Part shown: piece after piece, positions 36,279 through 45,167 of the stretch
Layout of the letters: each line of letters opens with the position of its first letter
Numbering within the stretch: position 1 is the stretch's first letter
DNA from: CAYUQT01 sp964596165
Lineage (GTDB): Bacteria > Planctomycetota > Phycisphaerae > UBA1845 > JAFGLZ01
Reading direction: 5' to 3'
Length of the DNA: 55,925 nucleotides
Assembly: GCA_964596165.1 (NCBI GenBank)
Contig: CAZQTW010000044.1
Coordinates: 1-55,925 of the forward strand
Translations under genes and position numbers: made by a program
Notes under the pieces: generated by a model
Told to the model about the DNA's origin: nothing
The model's database searches: none
The model's input: the letters and a program-made list of their open reading frames with translations, nothing else

Positions 36279-36515
36279 ATGACCGAGGGGGATATTCGTA
36301 CCGCGCTCAAGCGGCTCAGGAAGAACATTGCTGAGCTGCCGCGCGATCAGCAGAAGCCTCTGCGGAACCTCTTCAGAGAGGTCGTTCGTCGGCACGTGGC
36401 CATCCGAAATGACTGCGGGCGGGCCCGCGACGGCCTCGAGGATCTTACAATCATGCTAAAATACCTCGTGTTCGACTACGAGGCGACACTGCGCGAGCAG
36501 TCCGCGAAAGAATGA
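36279..36515 (+). CDS. small helical protein of unknown function
   Basis: 78 residues, strongly charged and predicted to be helical throughout (ALKRLRKNIAELPRDQQKPL, then LEDLTIMLKYLVFDYEATLREQ). It looks like a small coiled-coil protein. No recognised domain, no signal peptide, so cytoplasmic. Weak SD. The family style is one I recall from planctomycetes, but I cannot name it. Confidence 0.55.
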   Translation: MTEGDIRTALKRLRKNIAELPRDQQKPLRNLFREVVRRHVAIRNDCGRARDGLEDLTIMLKYLVFDYEATLREQSAKE

Positions 36516-36664
36516 GCGATCGGCCGTCCGCTCTGGATTGCCCCAGTCATACTCCCTCACGAAAGCGCACAACGCCCTCCCTCGCAATAGGCTTAGATCT
36601 CCGTAGAATAGTCGGACGTTACGTCTGTACTTGAGGTTCGTGCCGAATCGCGGGAGGGAACACA

Positions 36665-38158
36665 ATGAGACCAGGGCAAGCTTTTGGCGTGGCTGTGGCT
36701 CTGATTGGCGCAAACGCGGGCCTCCGATCAGTTGATGCTCAGGTCGTCGACATCGGCTCGCGACTCGAGCTGTTCGTCGACAACACGCTCATCGAGAAGA
36801 TGGATCGTGCGCAGCTCAGGTTGCACCACCCGACACCGCGTGAGGTGGCGATCGTGCACGACCAGCCGTGGGAGGGCAGCGGGTGCTGCTATATGACGGT
36901 CTTCCAGGATGGACCGCTCTATCGCATGTACTACCGGGGGGCGCACGGCGTCTATAAACCCGGCCGGTATGAGTCCATCCATCCGGATCTGACGTGTTAT
37001 GCCGAAAGCAAAGACGGCATCCACTGGATCAAACCCGACCTGGGCCTGTTCGAGTTCAAGGGGTCAACGAAGAACAACATCATTCTGATGCCGGACGTTG
37101 CCCAGCTCGCGACGCACAACTTCTGTCCGTTCCTTGACACACGGCCTGGCGTCCTGCCCGCCGAGCGGTACAAGGCGGTGGGGGGCGTCACGGGTGGCCT
37201 GCACGCCTTCGTCTCGGCCGACGGAATCCGATGGCGGAAGATGGCCGACAACTTCATCATCACGAAAGGGGCGTTCGACTCGCAGAATCTCGTATTTTGG
37301 GACGCGCTGGCCGGCGAGTACCGGGCGTACTTCCGCGACTTCCGCAACGGGCGCGACATCAAGTTGGCCACATCGAAGGACTTTCTGCGTTGGACGGAGC
37401 CGGTCTGGCTCGAGTACACCGCCGGTCGCGTCAGCGAGTTGTATACGAATCAGATCCTGCCCTACTACCGGGCGCCGCATATCTACCTCGGCTTTCCGAC
37501 GCGATACATCGATCGCGGCTGGACGGATTCGACGGCGGCGCTGCCGCAGCTCGAGTACCGCAAGGTCCGGGCATCACAGGAGCAGCGAGAGGGCACCGCT
37601 CTGACGGATGGCATGTTCATGGTCAGCCGAGACGGAAGGCGGTTCTTCGTCTGGCCCGAGTCGTTCATCCGCCCCGGCCTGCGGCTGAAGGAGAATTGGT
37701 TCTATGGGGACAACTACCAGGCGTGGGGGCTCGTCCAGACCAAGTCCGACATCTCCGGCGCGCCGGACGAAATCTCGATCTACGTAAACGAGTGTGCCGC
37801 GCAGGTTGAAGTCTCACGGCACCGCCGCTTCACGATCAGATTGGACGGCTTCGTTTCGGTGAACGCGCCGATGAGCGGCGGCGAGATGGTGACCAGGCCG
37901 ATCAGGTTTACCGGCAACCAACTCGTGATGAACTTCTCGACGTCGGCGGCCGGGAGTGTCCGAGTCGAGATTCAGGGGCCCGACGGCAAGCCGGTCGAGG
38001 GATTTGCCTTGGCCGATTGTCCGGAGATATACGGCGATACGCTCGAACGTGTCGTCACCTGGAAGGGTGGCGGTGACGTCAGCCGCCTGGCCGGCAAGCC
38101 GGTCCGGCTACGGTTCGTGCTGAAAGACGCGGATCTGTACTCGATCCGATTCCGATGA
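36665..38158 (+). CDS. exported beta-propeller glycosidase-like protein
   Basis: 497 residues with a short signal peptide ending near VDAQ. Sequence runs in repeated strands (CYAESKDGIHWIKPDLGL, HAFVSADGIRWRKM, KLATSKDFLRWTEPV, MVSRDGRRFFVWPE), the five-bladed propeller style of GH32/GH43/GH130-type enzymes; the last 110 residues are a beta sandwich. Candidate acidic residues exist but cannot be assigned. GGAGG lies seven bases before the ATG. First gene of the plus-strand carbohydrate run. Confidence 0.65.
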   Translation: MRPGQAFGVAVALIGANAGLRSVDAQVVDIGSRLELFVDNTLIEKMDRAQLRLHHPTPREVAIVHDQPWEGSGCCYMTVFQDGPLYRMYYRGAHGVYKPGRYESIHPDLTCYAESKDGIHWIKPDLGLFEFKGSTKNNIILMPDVAQLATHNFCPFLDTRPGVLPAERYKAVGGVTGGLHAFVSADGIRWRKMADNFIITKGAFDSQNLVFWDALAGEYRAYFRDFRNGRDIKLATSKDFLRWTEPVWLEYTAGRVSELYTNQILPYYRAPHIYLGFPTRYIDRGWTDSTAALPQLEYRKVRASQEQREGTALTDGMFMVSRDGRRFFVWPESFIRPGLRLKENWFYGDNYQAWGLVQTKSDISGAPDEISIYVNECAAQVEVSRHRRFTIRLDGFVSVNAPMSGGEMVTRPIRFTGNQLVMNFSTSAAGSVRVEIQGPDGKPVEGFALADCPEIYGDTLERVVTWKGGGDVSRLAGKPVRLRFVLKDADLYSIRFR

Positions 38159-38287
38159 GGCCACCTCCTTCACTGTGGTGGTAGGTCCGAGGGTGCGGCA
38201 CGCAAACCACGTGAACATCTTCTGATTTGAGCAACGGTCGAGTATCGTATCGGCCGTTTCCCAATCTCATGAGGCGGAGCTCTTACC

Positions 38288-41260
38288 ATGACATGCAAAC
38301 CAATTCATTCTTTGTGCATCGGGCTGGCCATGCCATTGCTGGCAGGTTGCATCGGGCCGGGGCAGGGCGTCACGATCTGTTCGCCGAAGGGCGGCTCATT
38401 CGCCGAGGCACTGGCCGTCCGAGAGGTGCGGCGATACGTCTACGCGCGGACAGGACAGCAACTGACCGCGGCTCAACCTGATGCCGTGCCTACTGAAGGT
38501 GAACTTGTCGTTGTGGCCCGCAAGGACCGTCCAATCATCAAAGGGCTGATGATAGACGCGGCGCTGAAGGCCCAGATTGAATCCCTCGGTCCGCAGCAGT
38601 TCGCTCTCAAGACGATTACGCAGGGCGGCCGCCCAGTTCATCTGATTGTCGGGGGCGATGATGTGGCCACCCTCTACGCGGCTTATCGCTTTGCCGAGCA
38701 CCTGGGCGTGCGGTTCTACCTGCACGGCGACGTCATCCCCGATCAGCGGATCGCGCTGAAGTTGCCGAAGCTTGATGAGGTTCGCAAGCCACTCTTTGCC
38801 ATGCGTGGGATCCAGCCCTTCCACGACTTTCCCGAAGGGCCCGATTGGTGGAACCTGGACGACTACAAGGCAATCATCTCGCAACTGCCCAAGCTGGGCA
38901 TGAACTTCATTGGCCTTCACACGTATCCGGAAAACCGTCCGGCGGCCGAGCCGACGGTCTGGATCGGCTTGGCGAGCGATACGGCGCGGGACGGGCGTGT
39001 GGCGTATAGCTATCCGTCGATCTACTACAACACGGCGCTGGAGGTCGGCTGGGGATTCCAACCGAAGAAGACGAGCGACTACAGCTTCGGTGCGGCCGCT
39101 CTGTACGACCGAGACGCTTACAGTTCCGAGATCCTGGAGAACTTGACACCCGAGCCCGTGACGCCTGAGCAGTGCAATGAGGTCTTCAATCGCGCGGGCG
39201 TGTTCTACCGGCGGGCCTTTGAGCACGCCCACAAGCTTGGCGTGAAGACGTGCGTGGGGACGGAGACGACGCTGGTCATTCCAGCCAGAGTCCAGGAGCG
39301 CCTCAAGACACTTGGCAAGGATCCGAAGAGCCTCGCCACCGTGCAAGAGCTGTATGAGGGTATGTTCTCTCGCATCATGAAGGCATACCCGATCGACTAC
39401 TACTGGTTTTGGACCCCGGAGGGGTGGACCTGGGAGGGGGTCAAGGAGGATCAGGTCAAGGCGACGATCGACGACATCAAGGCCGCATACGCGGCGGCGA
39501 AGAAGGTCGGTGCCCCCTTTCAGTTGGGGACCTGCGGTTGGGTGCTCGGACCGCCGAGCGACCGCGCTCTGTTCGACAAGACGTTGCCGAAAGACATGTT
39601 CACGAGCTGCATCAGCCGTCAGGTAGGCCATGCGCCGATCGAGCCCGGCTTTGCCGACGTCTCGGGCCGTGACAAATGGGCCATTCCGTGGCTCGAAGAT
39701 GATCCCGCCATGACCTCGCCGCAACTGTGGGTCGGCCGCATGCGCAAGGACGCCGTCGATTCGCTGCGGTACGGCTGCAACGGTCTGCTCGGTATTCACT
39801 GGCGGACGCGAATCATCGGACCGAACGTCTCGGCACTTGCCCAGGCGGCATGGGAACAGGGGGACTGGGTATCGAAGGCCCGGACGGCCGGACCGTTGGG
39901 TGGCCAGATAGCGTCCTTCCCAGGCGTGGATTTCGCCGACACCACCGACGACGCGCTCTATCAGGCAGTACGGTTTGACGTGGACGGCTACCGTCTTGAA
40001 GTGCCCAACGGCACGTACACGGTAAGGCTGCAGTTCTGTGAGCCTGCCTACAAGGAATCCGGAAAGAGAGTGTTCGGCGTGAGACTTCAGAGCAAACAGG
40101 TCATCGACAAGCTGGACATCTTCGCGAAGGTCGGCAAAAACCGGGCACTCGAGTGCGAATTCAAAAATGTCGAGGTGAAAGACGGTTGGGTGAATATCGA
40201 CTTCACCCGCGAAGTGGAGTTGCCCTGCATCGCGGCCATCGCCGTATTCGGCAAGGATTTCTCGCTCAAGGTTAACTGCGGCGGCGCGGCTTACAAAGAC
40301 TATGTCGCCGATCTTCCGGTTGCCCCGAAATATCCGCCGACCGACGATTTCTATCTCGACTGGGCAAGGTGTGAATTCGGAGCCGGCGCTGCACAGGCCG
40401 TCGCCAGGGTGTTCGCGGCGGTCGACGGAAAGTTGCCTCGCCCGTCGGATTGGGTCAACGGTCCGGGCGGAATCAAACCGGACGGCCGCTCGTGGGGGAC
40501 GGTGAGCAAAGAGTATACCTTTGTGGATGAATTGGCTGCGATCCGGCCACAGGTCAAGGGTGCCGGCAACCTGGCCCGGTTTGACTTCTGGTTGGATTCG
40601 TTCCGTTTCATGCGGGCAAACGCGCGGGTGAATTGCACATGGGCCCGCTACAACACTGTCTGGGAGAGAATCAAGACGGAGAACGATGAGAACGCCAAGC
40701 GACAGATTGCTTGCGGCGAAGCGCTGCCGATCCGAAAGGAGCTCATCCGGGACGTCGCCGAGGTGTACAGGTACCTATTGCCAACGGTGGACACGCCCGG
40801 CGCACTGGGAACGGTTACCAACTGGGAGCAACACATCACGCCCGTTCTCCTCACGAAGCCCGGCGAGGAACTTGCCAGGCTCCTCGGTGAGCCGCTGCCG
40901 GCGGATGCTCAACCGTCCAAGATCTACGAGGGGCCTGCCAGGGTCTTCCTTCCGACGATCCGGAACAGTGTTGCGGCCGGTGAGTCGCTGACGCTCAAGG
41001 CCGTTGTGATAAGCCGCCAGCCGGTGAGCCGCGTCGAATTGTCGTGGCGCCCCATGGGCGAAACGAGCAGGCCGGGCAAGTTCACGGCAGTACCCATGAC
41101 ACACATTGCCCGCGGGTGGTATGCAGCGACGTTGCCGGCTGACGCGACCAGGGGTTGGATGATCGAGTACTACGTACGGGCAACGACCCGGGACGGCCAA
41201 TCGATCCGATTCCCGGCAACGGCGCCCGACGTCAACCAGACGGTGGTTGTCGCCCCGTAA
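38288..41260 (+). CDS. DUF4838/alpha-glucuronidase-like lipoprotein with malectin domain
   Basis: 990 residues. Lipobox LLAGC (17-21) predicts a lipoprotein. Residues about 25-130 match the N-terminal domain of alpha-glucuronidase/GH20-type enzymes (AVREVRRYVYARTGQQL), then a TIM-barrel-like DUF4838 region (about 140-560). A malectin-like domain (about 565-660, with LEVPNGTYTVRLQFCEPAY) follows, then helical and beta-sandwich ends. DUF4838 proteins act on or bind uronic-acid polysaccharides in related clusters, which is inference. GGAG lies eight bases before the ATG; the next gene begins 47 bases after the stop. Confidence 0.7.
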   Translation: MTCKPIHSLCIGLAMPLLAGCIGPGQGVTICSPKGGSFAEALAVREVRRYVYARTGQQLTAAQPDAVPTEGELVVVARKDRPIIKGLMIDAALKAQIESLGPQQFALKTITQGGRPVHLIVGGDDVATLYAAYRFAEHLGVRFYLHGDVIPDQRIALKLPKLDEVRKPLFAMRGIQPFHDFPEGPDWWNLDDYKAIISQLPKLGMNFIGLHTYPENRPAAEPTVWIGLASDTARDGRVAYSYPSIYYNTALEVGWGFQPKKTSDYSFGAAALYDRDAYSSEILENLTPEPVTPEQCNEVFNRAGVFYRRAFEHAHKLGVKTCVGTETTLVIPARVQERLKTLGKDPKSLATVQELYEGMFSRIMKAYPIDYYWFWTPEGWTWEGVKEDQVKATIDDIKAAYAAAKKVGAPFQLGTCGWVLGPPSDRALFDKTLPKDMFTSCISRQVGHAPIEPGFADVSGRDKWAIPWLEDDPAMTSPQLWVGRMRKDAVDSLRYGCNGLLGIHWRTRIIGPNVSALAQAAWEQGDWVSKARTAGPLGGQIASFPGVDFADTTDDALYQAVRFDVDGYRLEVPNGTYTVRLQFCEPAYKESGKRVFGVRLQSKQVIDKLDIFAKVGKNRALECEFKNVEVKDGWVNIDFTREVELPCIAAIAVFGKDFSLKVNCGGAAYKDYVADLPVAPKYPPTDDFYLDWARCEFGAGAAQAVARVFAAVDGKLPRPSDWVNGPGGIKPDGRSWGTVSKEYTFVDELAAIRPQVKGAGNLARFDFWLDSFRFMRANARVNCTWARYNTVWERIKTENDENAKRQIACGEALPIRKELIRDVAEVYRYLLPTVDTPGALGTVTNWEQHITPVLLTKPGEELARLLGEPLPADAQPSKIYEGPARVFLPTIRNSVAAGESLTLKAVVISRQPVSRVELSWRPMGETSRPGKFTAVPMTHIARGWYAATLPADATRGWMIEYYVRATTRDGQSIRFPATAPDVNQTVVVAP

Positions 41261-41307
41261 GGAGGCCATCGTCGACCACAGGTGCGACGAGTGCGAAGGT
41301 CCCGGCC

Positions 41308-43077
41308 ATGGCTCCAAGCCGAACGGAGAACGACGACCGCCGGTGGGCCGAAATGATCGGCGTACTCATCAGGGCCCGGGGAATGCGGCCAGGAGAGCCC
41401 AGAAAGACGCTGTTGCCACGAACATCGCGGGCATGTTGGACCCTGTGCTTGACAGTCATGGCCTTGGCTTCCCGGATGTCGGCAGCTTCCGATCACCCGG
41501 CGAACGTACCCGTTGTGCTCGACAGCGGGATCAGCCCGACAGAGGTGGAGAAGAGGCCCTATGCAAGCTATGTCCGCCAATGTGCCGACCTTCTCATGGA
41601 ACATGGCACGGACCGGTACGGCAATATCGCGCGGCCGCTGCTGGTCGCCATCCTCGACGTTCGGTCGCGAACGTGTCCGGCTCCGGACGCCCTTGAGCCT
41701 GAGCGGCCGGGGCAGAAGCCGTTTGTCGAGCCGCGATTGTGCTGGAAGGTTCAAGGCGCGGATTTCTTTATGGACCAGATCACGCTCGATGTCCTGTATG
41801 TCCTGGCCGGGATGACCGGCGACGCCCGGTACGCCGCCTTCGCAGACGCGTACCTTCGGGACGCTATGGGGCTGGTTGACGAGAAGGGTCTGTTCTGGTG
41901 GGGTTCCCACAGGTGCTACGACGTCTTCACCGAGGAGATGAGGCCCTCTCCCATCAAAGGAGGCAAACAGTGGCACGAGATAAACGTGATTCGTCCCCGT
42001 TGGGAGCAGATGTGGCGCGTCAACGAGCAGGCAACTCGCCGCGAACTGCAGGCGATCTGGCAGTGGCATGTCATCGATAAGAAGACCGGCGAGATCGATC
42101 GGCATTCCAGCGGCACTCGCGGCTGCGATTTCGCCATGTCGGGCGGTATGTTCGTTTACGCAATGGCCCTGCTCGGCCGGAAGACAGGGGATCCCGCATG
42201 GTTGGATCGCGCGACGCTGATCGCCGACTACTACTGGCTAAGCCGCAATCCAAAGACCAACTTGATTCCCAACTGTCCCAACGACAGGTACCAGCGATTT
42301 GACGGCAAGCACTTTGACACGTCCATTACGGGCATTCACTGTTACTTCCTGCTGAAAGCGTACGAACTGGCGGGGCGTGAGGTGTGGCGCGACCGCGCGA
42401 TGGCCTACCTTAGGGCCTATGCGAAACACGGCTTCGACCCGAAGACCGGCAAGTTCTGGGGCGCTCTGTGCCTCGACGGAACACCGGAACCCGGACCCCG
42501 CAAGAAGAACAAGGAGTCCTACTCCCACGCCGACTACTCGCAAAATGACCCCGTCGGATACCTCGATCTCTGGCAGCCTCATGCCCTCGGCTATGAATTC
42601 GGTCTGGCCACCGCGCAGGTCTATGCCTTCGCCGCACAACTCACCGGCGATCCGGAAATGCTGGAGACGGCACGGACGTGGGCCAGGTGGATTCGACAAT
42701 CCCCCCCCGCAGAGGGTCCGATCTCGAGTCTGCGATGGGAGGAATACGGCAAGCGATTTGCCCCTCAGGGCACCTATGCCGAGTACTACGGCCGGGCCGT
42801 CTCCTTCTTCCTCCACATGTACTCATTGACAGGACAGAAGGAGCACCTCGACGACGCCCGTCGATTCGCACAGGAGGCGGTGTCCAGGCTCTACTATCAA
42901 GGCCTGCTTCGCGGGCATCCCGCGCTACCTTACTATTTCTCCACGGGCGGTGTCGGCTGTCTGATGTATGCGTTGCTCCAGCTCGATCGTGTGCTGGCCA
43001 ACCCTGAAGCGATCGTGAGAGCCAAGGCACTTCCGCTGGGTTTCAATGGCCAGACGATGGGCTGGGACAACTGGTGA
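41308..43077 (+). CDS. exported (alpha/alpha)6-barrel glycan-active protein
   Basis: About 589 residues from ATG 41308 (GAAGG eight bases upstream); ATG 41383 would begin closer to the signal peptide (RACWTLCLTVMALA...MSA) and is an alternative. The body consists of helical hairpins with short conserved turns (GGMFVYAMALLGRKTGDPAW, GIHCYFLLKAYELAGREVW, FGLATAQVYAFAAQLTGDPE), the six-hairpin barrel of GH88/GH105 and pectate-lyase-type proteins. Catalytic residues not assigned. Follows the DUF4838 gene closely, so likely co-transcribed. Confidence 0.7.
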   Translation: MAPSRTENDDRRWAEMIGVLIRARGMRPGEPRKTLLPRTSRACWTLCLTVMALASRMSAASDHPANVPVVLDSGISPTEVEKRPYASYVRQCADLLMEHGTDRYGNIARPLLVAILDVRSRTCPAPDALEPERPGQKPFVEPRLCWKVQGADFFMDQITLDVLYVLAGMTGDARYAAFADAYLRDAMGLVDEKGLFWWGSHRCYDVFTEEMRPSPIKGGKQWHEINVIRPRWEQMWRVNEQATRRELQAIWQWHVIDKKTGEIDRHSSGTRGCDFAMSGGMFVYAMALLGRKTGDPAWLDRATLIADYYWLSRNPKTNLIPNCPNDRYQRFDGKHFDTSITGIHCYFLLKAYELAGREVWRDRAMAYLRAYAKHGFDPKTGKFWGALCLDGTPEPGPRKKNKESYSHADYSQNDPVGYLDLWQPHALGYEFGLATAQVYAFAAQLTGDPEMLETARTWARWIRQSPPAEGPISSLRWEEYGKRFAPQGTYAEYYGRAVSFFLHMYSLTGQKEHLDDARRFAQEAVSRLYYQGLLRGHPALPYYFSTGGVGCLMYALLQLDRVLANPEAIVRAKALPLGFNGQTMGWDNW

Positions 43078-43123
43078 GACTCATCGCCAATGCGATCGAG
43101 CCGATTCATAAGAAGGCCGTTCG

Positions 43124-43996
43124 TCAAATGTCCGTGCAAAGGTATTTCGGCCTGTAGCCGAGCCGTCGCTTGGCCTTTCCGATGTTGAACGCGCAAGCCC
43201 TAGGGTTGCGCTGGAAGTAGTTGGCCGGTTTGACGGGAGGCATCTTGTCCCCGAAGGCTCGTCGCATCGCTTCCAGAGTCGGGCTGGTGTAGAGGGGTTC
43301 GTCGGCCATGATATAGAAGGCGTCAAAGGGCATGGTCGCATCAGGCAACTCGTACTTCAGCGCCAGCCGGCATGCCTGCGCCACGTCCTCCGCGAACACG
43401 TACGCGCCGAACAATCGCTGAACGGCCTCATCACCGCGCTCGGCCACCCTCTTGAGAAGTTGCTCGCGGTGTTCGCGGAACCATACCCAGCCATATCGAA
43501 GGGCGACGACTTCGATCTGATCGGCACGGGCATACTCCTGGCACATCACTTCACCGAAGTACTTGGTGAAACTGTATACCTCGTGGGGCCAGCAAGGGTG
43601 CTTCTCGTCGATCGGAACGTAAAGCGGGAGATGCTCGACGCGGTGAATGCCGAATCCGCTGGCCGACTCGCTACAGCCATAGACGATCCGACGAATGTGA
43701 TTCTCGCGAACCGCCTCGAGGACGTTATGAGTGGTGACCATGTTGACCGACATGACCTTCTCGGCAGGGTCGTTGAACGGATTGGGGATGGCCGCCAGGT
43801 GAATGACCGCATCAACGTCCCTGATCGCGGCCTTTGCCTCCGCCATGCTCGTCAGATCGGCTCTGAGAAGAGGTACCTGCGGGTGATGCGTCGACGGCAA
43901 CACATCCAGATTGACCACGTCGATTCCGTGTTGGAGCAACTCTCTGATGACATATCGGCCTACCAATCCCGATCCACCGGTGACAATAACCTTCAT
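43124..43996 (-). CDS. NAD-dependent epimerase/dehydratase (extended SDR)
   Basis: 290 residues. MKVIVTGGSGLVGRYVI gives the Rossmann TGxxGxxG motif, HLAAIPNP is the family AA-loop, and YSFTKYFGE is the Y-x-x-x-K active site. C-terminal part is variable as in sugar-nucleotide epimerases. The start ATG 43996 has GAGGGA eight bases upstream. Probably works on a nucleotide sugar or a uronic acid in the cytoplasm. Converges with the barrel gene, 46 bases apart. Confidence 0.9.
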   Translation of the reverse strand: MKVIVTGGSGLVGRYVIRELLQHGIDVVNLDVLPSTHHPQVPLLRADLTSMAEAKAAIRDVDAVIHLAAIPNPFNDPAEKVMSVNMVTTHNVLEAVRENHIRRIVYGCSESASGFGIHRVEHLPLYVPIDEKHPCWPHEVYSFTKYFGEVMCQEYARADQIEVVALRYGWVWFREHREQLLKRVAERGDEAVQRLFGAYVFAEDVAQACRLALKYELPDATMPFDAFYIMADEPLYTSPTLEAMRRAFGDKMPPVKPANYFQRNPRACAFNIGKAKRRLGYRPKYLCTDI

Positions 43997-44081
43997 TCGT
44001 GATCCCTCGCTCATTGAGTCCAACTGGCCAAGTTAGTACAATCCTGAATGCCGCTGGGAACAGTCAAGCATGGAGTACTCT

Positions 44082-45020
44082 ATGGGCCGACCGTGTTTGT
44101 TGTCGGCAATCATGCTCGCCCTCACCACCATAGTGATTCCCGGTTGTATCTTAGGAAACCGGCCGGATTTCGTCTACACCGGCCGCGATCGGGACGAGGT
44201 CACTTTTTACCTCGACGGCGCCGGCAATCTGGGATTCGGCAAGGAGACGGTCCCCCTCGGCTTGGCCGACGCGGGGTACGACGGTCGCGTGGAGCACTTC
44301 ATCTGGACGACCTACCTCGGGCCAATCCATGATCAGGTCGGGCTGAACCACAACCGCAGAAAGGCCGGTGAGCTGGCGTTTCGGATTGAGCGGTACCTGG
44401 ACGCCCATCCCAAAGGTAAGGTCAACATCATCGCCCTCAGCGCCGGTACGGGCGTGGCGGTCTTTGCCCTCGAAGGCATGGGATATGGCTATGCCGTCGA
44501 GAACGTCGTCATGCTGAGTTCGAGTCTGTCGGCGGACTATGATCTGAGCAGGGCCTTGAAGAGCGTGAGAGGTGGTATGTACTTCTTCTGGTCGTCGAGC
44601 GATCCGATCTTGAACGGCGTGGTTCCTCTGTTGGGGACGGTCGATCGATCCGCGGAAACGATCATGGCCGCCGGAAACGTGGGGGCTAGGGTGCCCCTCA
44701 ACGCATCCGCCGAGGTGAAGGCCTGTTACCGTGAGCGGGTCCACAATATCGAGTGGCAACCCCAACCGCTGATCGGACCGGTCAAGCTCAGACATGCGGG
44801 CAGTATCGACCGCACGGTCATTCGCGACCTCGTCGCGCCGATCATTGTCGGAAAGCCACGGGACCGCCTCGCCGGTCCGATGAGGGTCGCCTCGGGGGAT
44901 CGGCATGGTACTTCACAGCCCGTTCGCCCTAGCGGCGAGGAAAGAACACCCTCCCCAACCAGGAGCCATCCCGCACCGGCCACGTCCGCTTCGTCCATAT
45001 CTCGTGATGCGGCGCCATAG
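44082..45020 (+). CDS. alpha/beta-hydrolase-like lipoprotein
   Basis: 312 residues. Lipobox VIPGC (18-22) suggests a lipoprotein. An alpha/beta fold follows with NIIALSAGTG, where Ser120 is the candidate nucleophile elbow (A-L-S-A-G instead of G-x-S-x-G). The last 60 residues are a low-complexity P/S/T/R tail. GGAG lies six bases before ATG 44082; ATG 44070 is also open. Function likely esterase or deacylase; substrate unknown. Confidence 0.7.
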   Translation: MGRPCLLSAIMLALTTIVIPGCILGNRPDFVYTGRDRDEVTFYLDGAGNLGFGKETVPLGLADAGYDGRVEHFIWTTYLGPIHDQVGLNHNRRKAGELAFRIERYLDAHPKGKVNIIALSAGTGVAVFALEGMGYGYAVENVVMLSSSLSADYDLSRALKSVRGGMYFFWSSSDPILNGVVPLLGTVDRSAETIMAAGNVGARVPLNASAEVKACYRERVHNIEWQPQPLIGPVKLRHAGSIDRTVIRDLVAPIIVGKPRDRLAGPMRVASGDRHGTSQPVRPSGEERTPSPTRSHPAPATSASSISRDAAP

Positions 45021-45090
45021 TCCTGCGCAGGCTTGACTCGGTTTGTCCGTGAGTCTCCTCGGGCAGGACCGATAGTGCCGAATGCAACAA

Positions 45091-45125
45091 CATGGCCACC
45101 CGCAAGGTTCTTGCGGATGGCCATG
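45091..45125 (-). terminator. hairpin terminator for PqaA-type gene
   Basis: Arms 45091-45106 and 45110-45125 pair over 16 positions with a three-base loop; the single mismatch becomes a G-U pair in the minus-strand transcript. Read on the minus strand it is followed by TTGTTGCATTC. It lies 42 bases after the end of the minus-strand gene at 45168. Confidence 0.7.
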
Positions 45126-45167
45126 CGAAACGTGCAGATTGCGGGAATGAAGCCGCGCCCTCGCCGG

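Noticed and set aside
38396..39799. 467-residue minus-strand open frame inside the DUF4838 gene
   Set aside because: Composition is Arg/Leu/Val-rich with no domain, and the plus-strand gene has a lipobox, SD and a family match.
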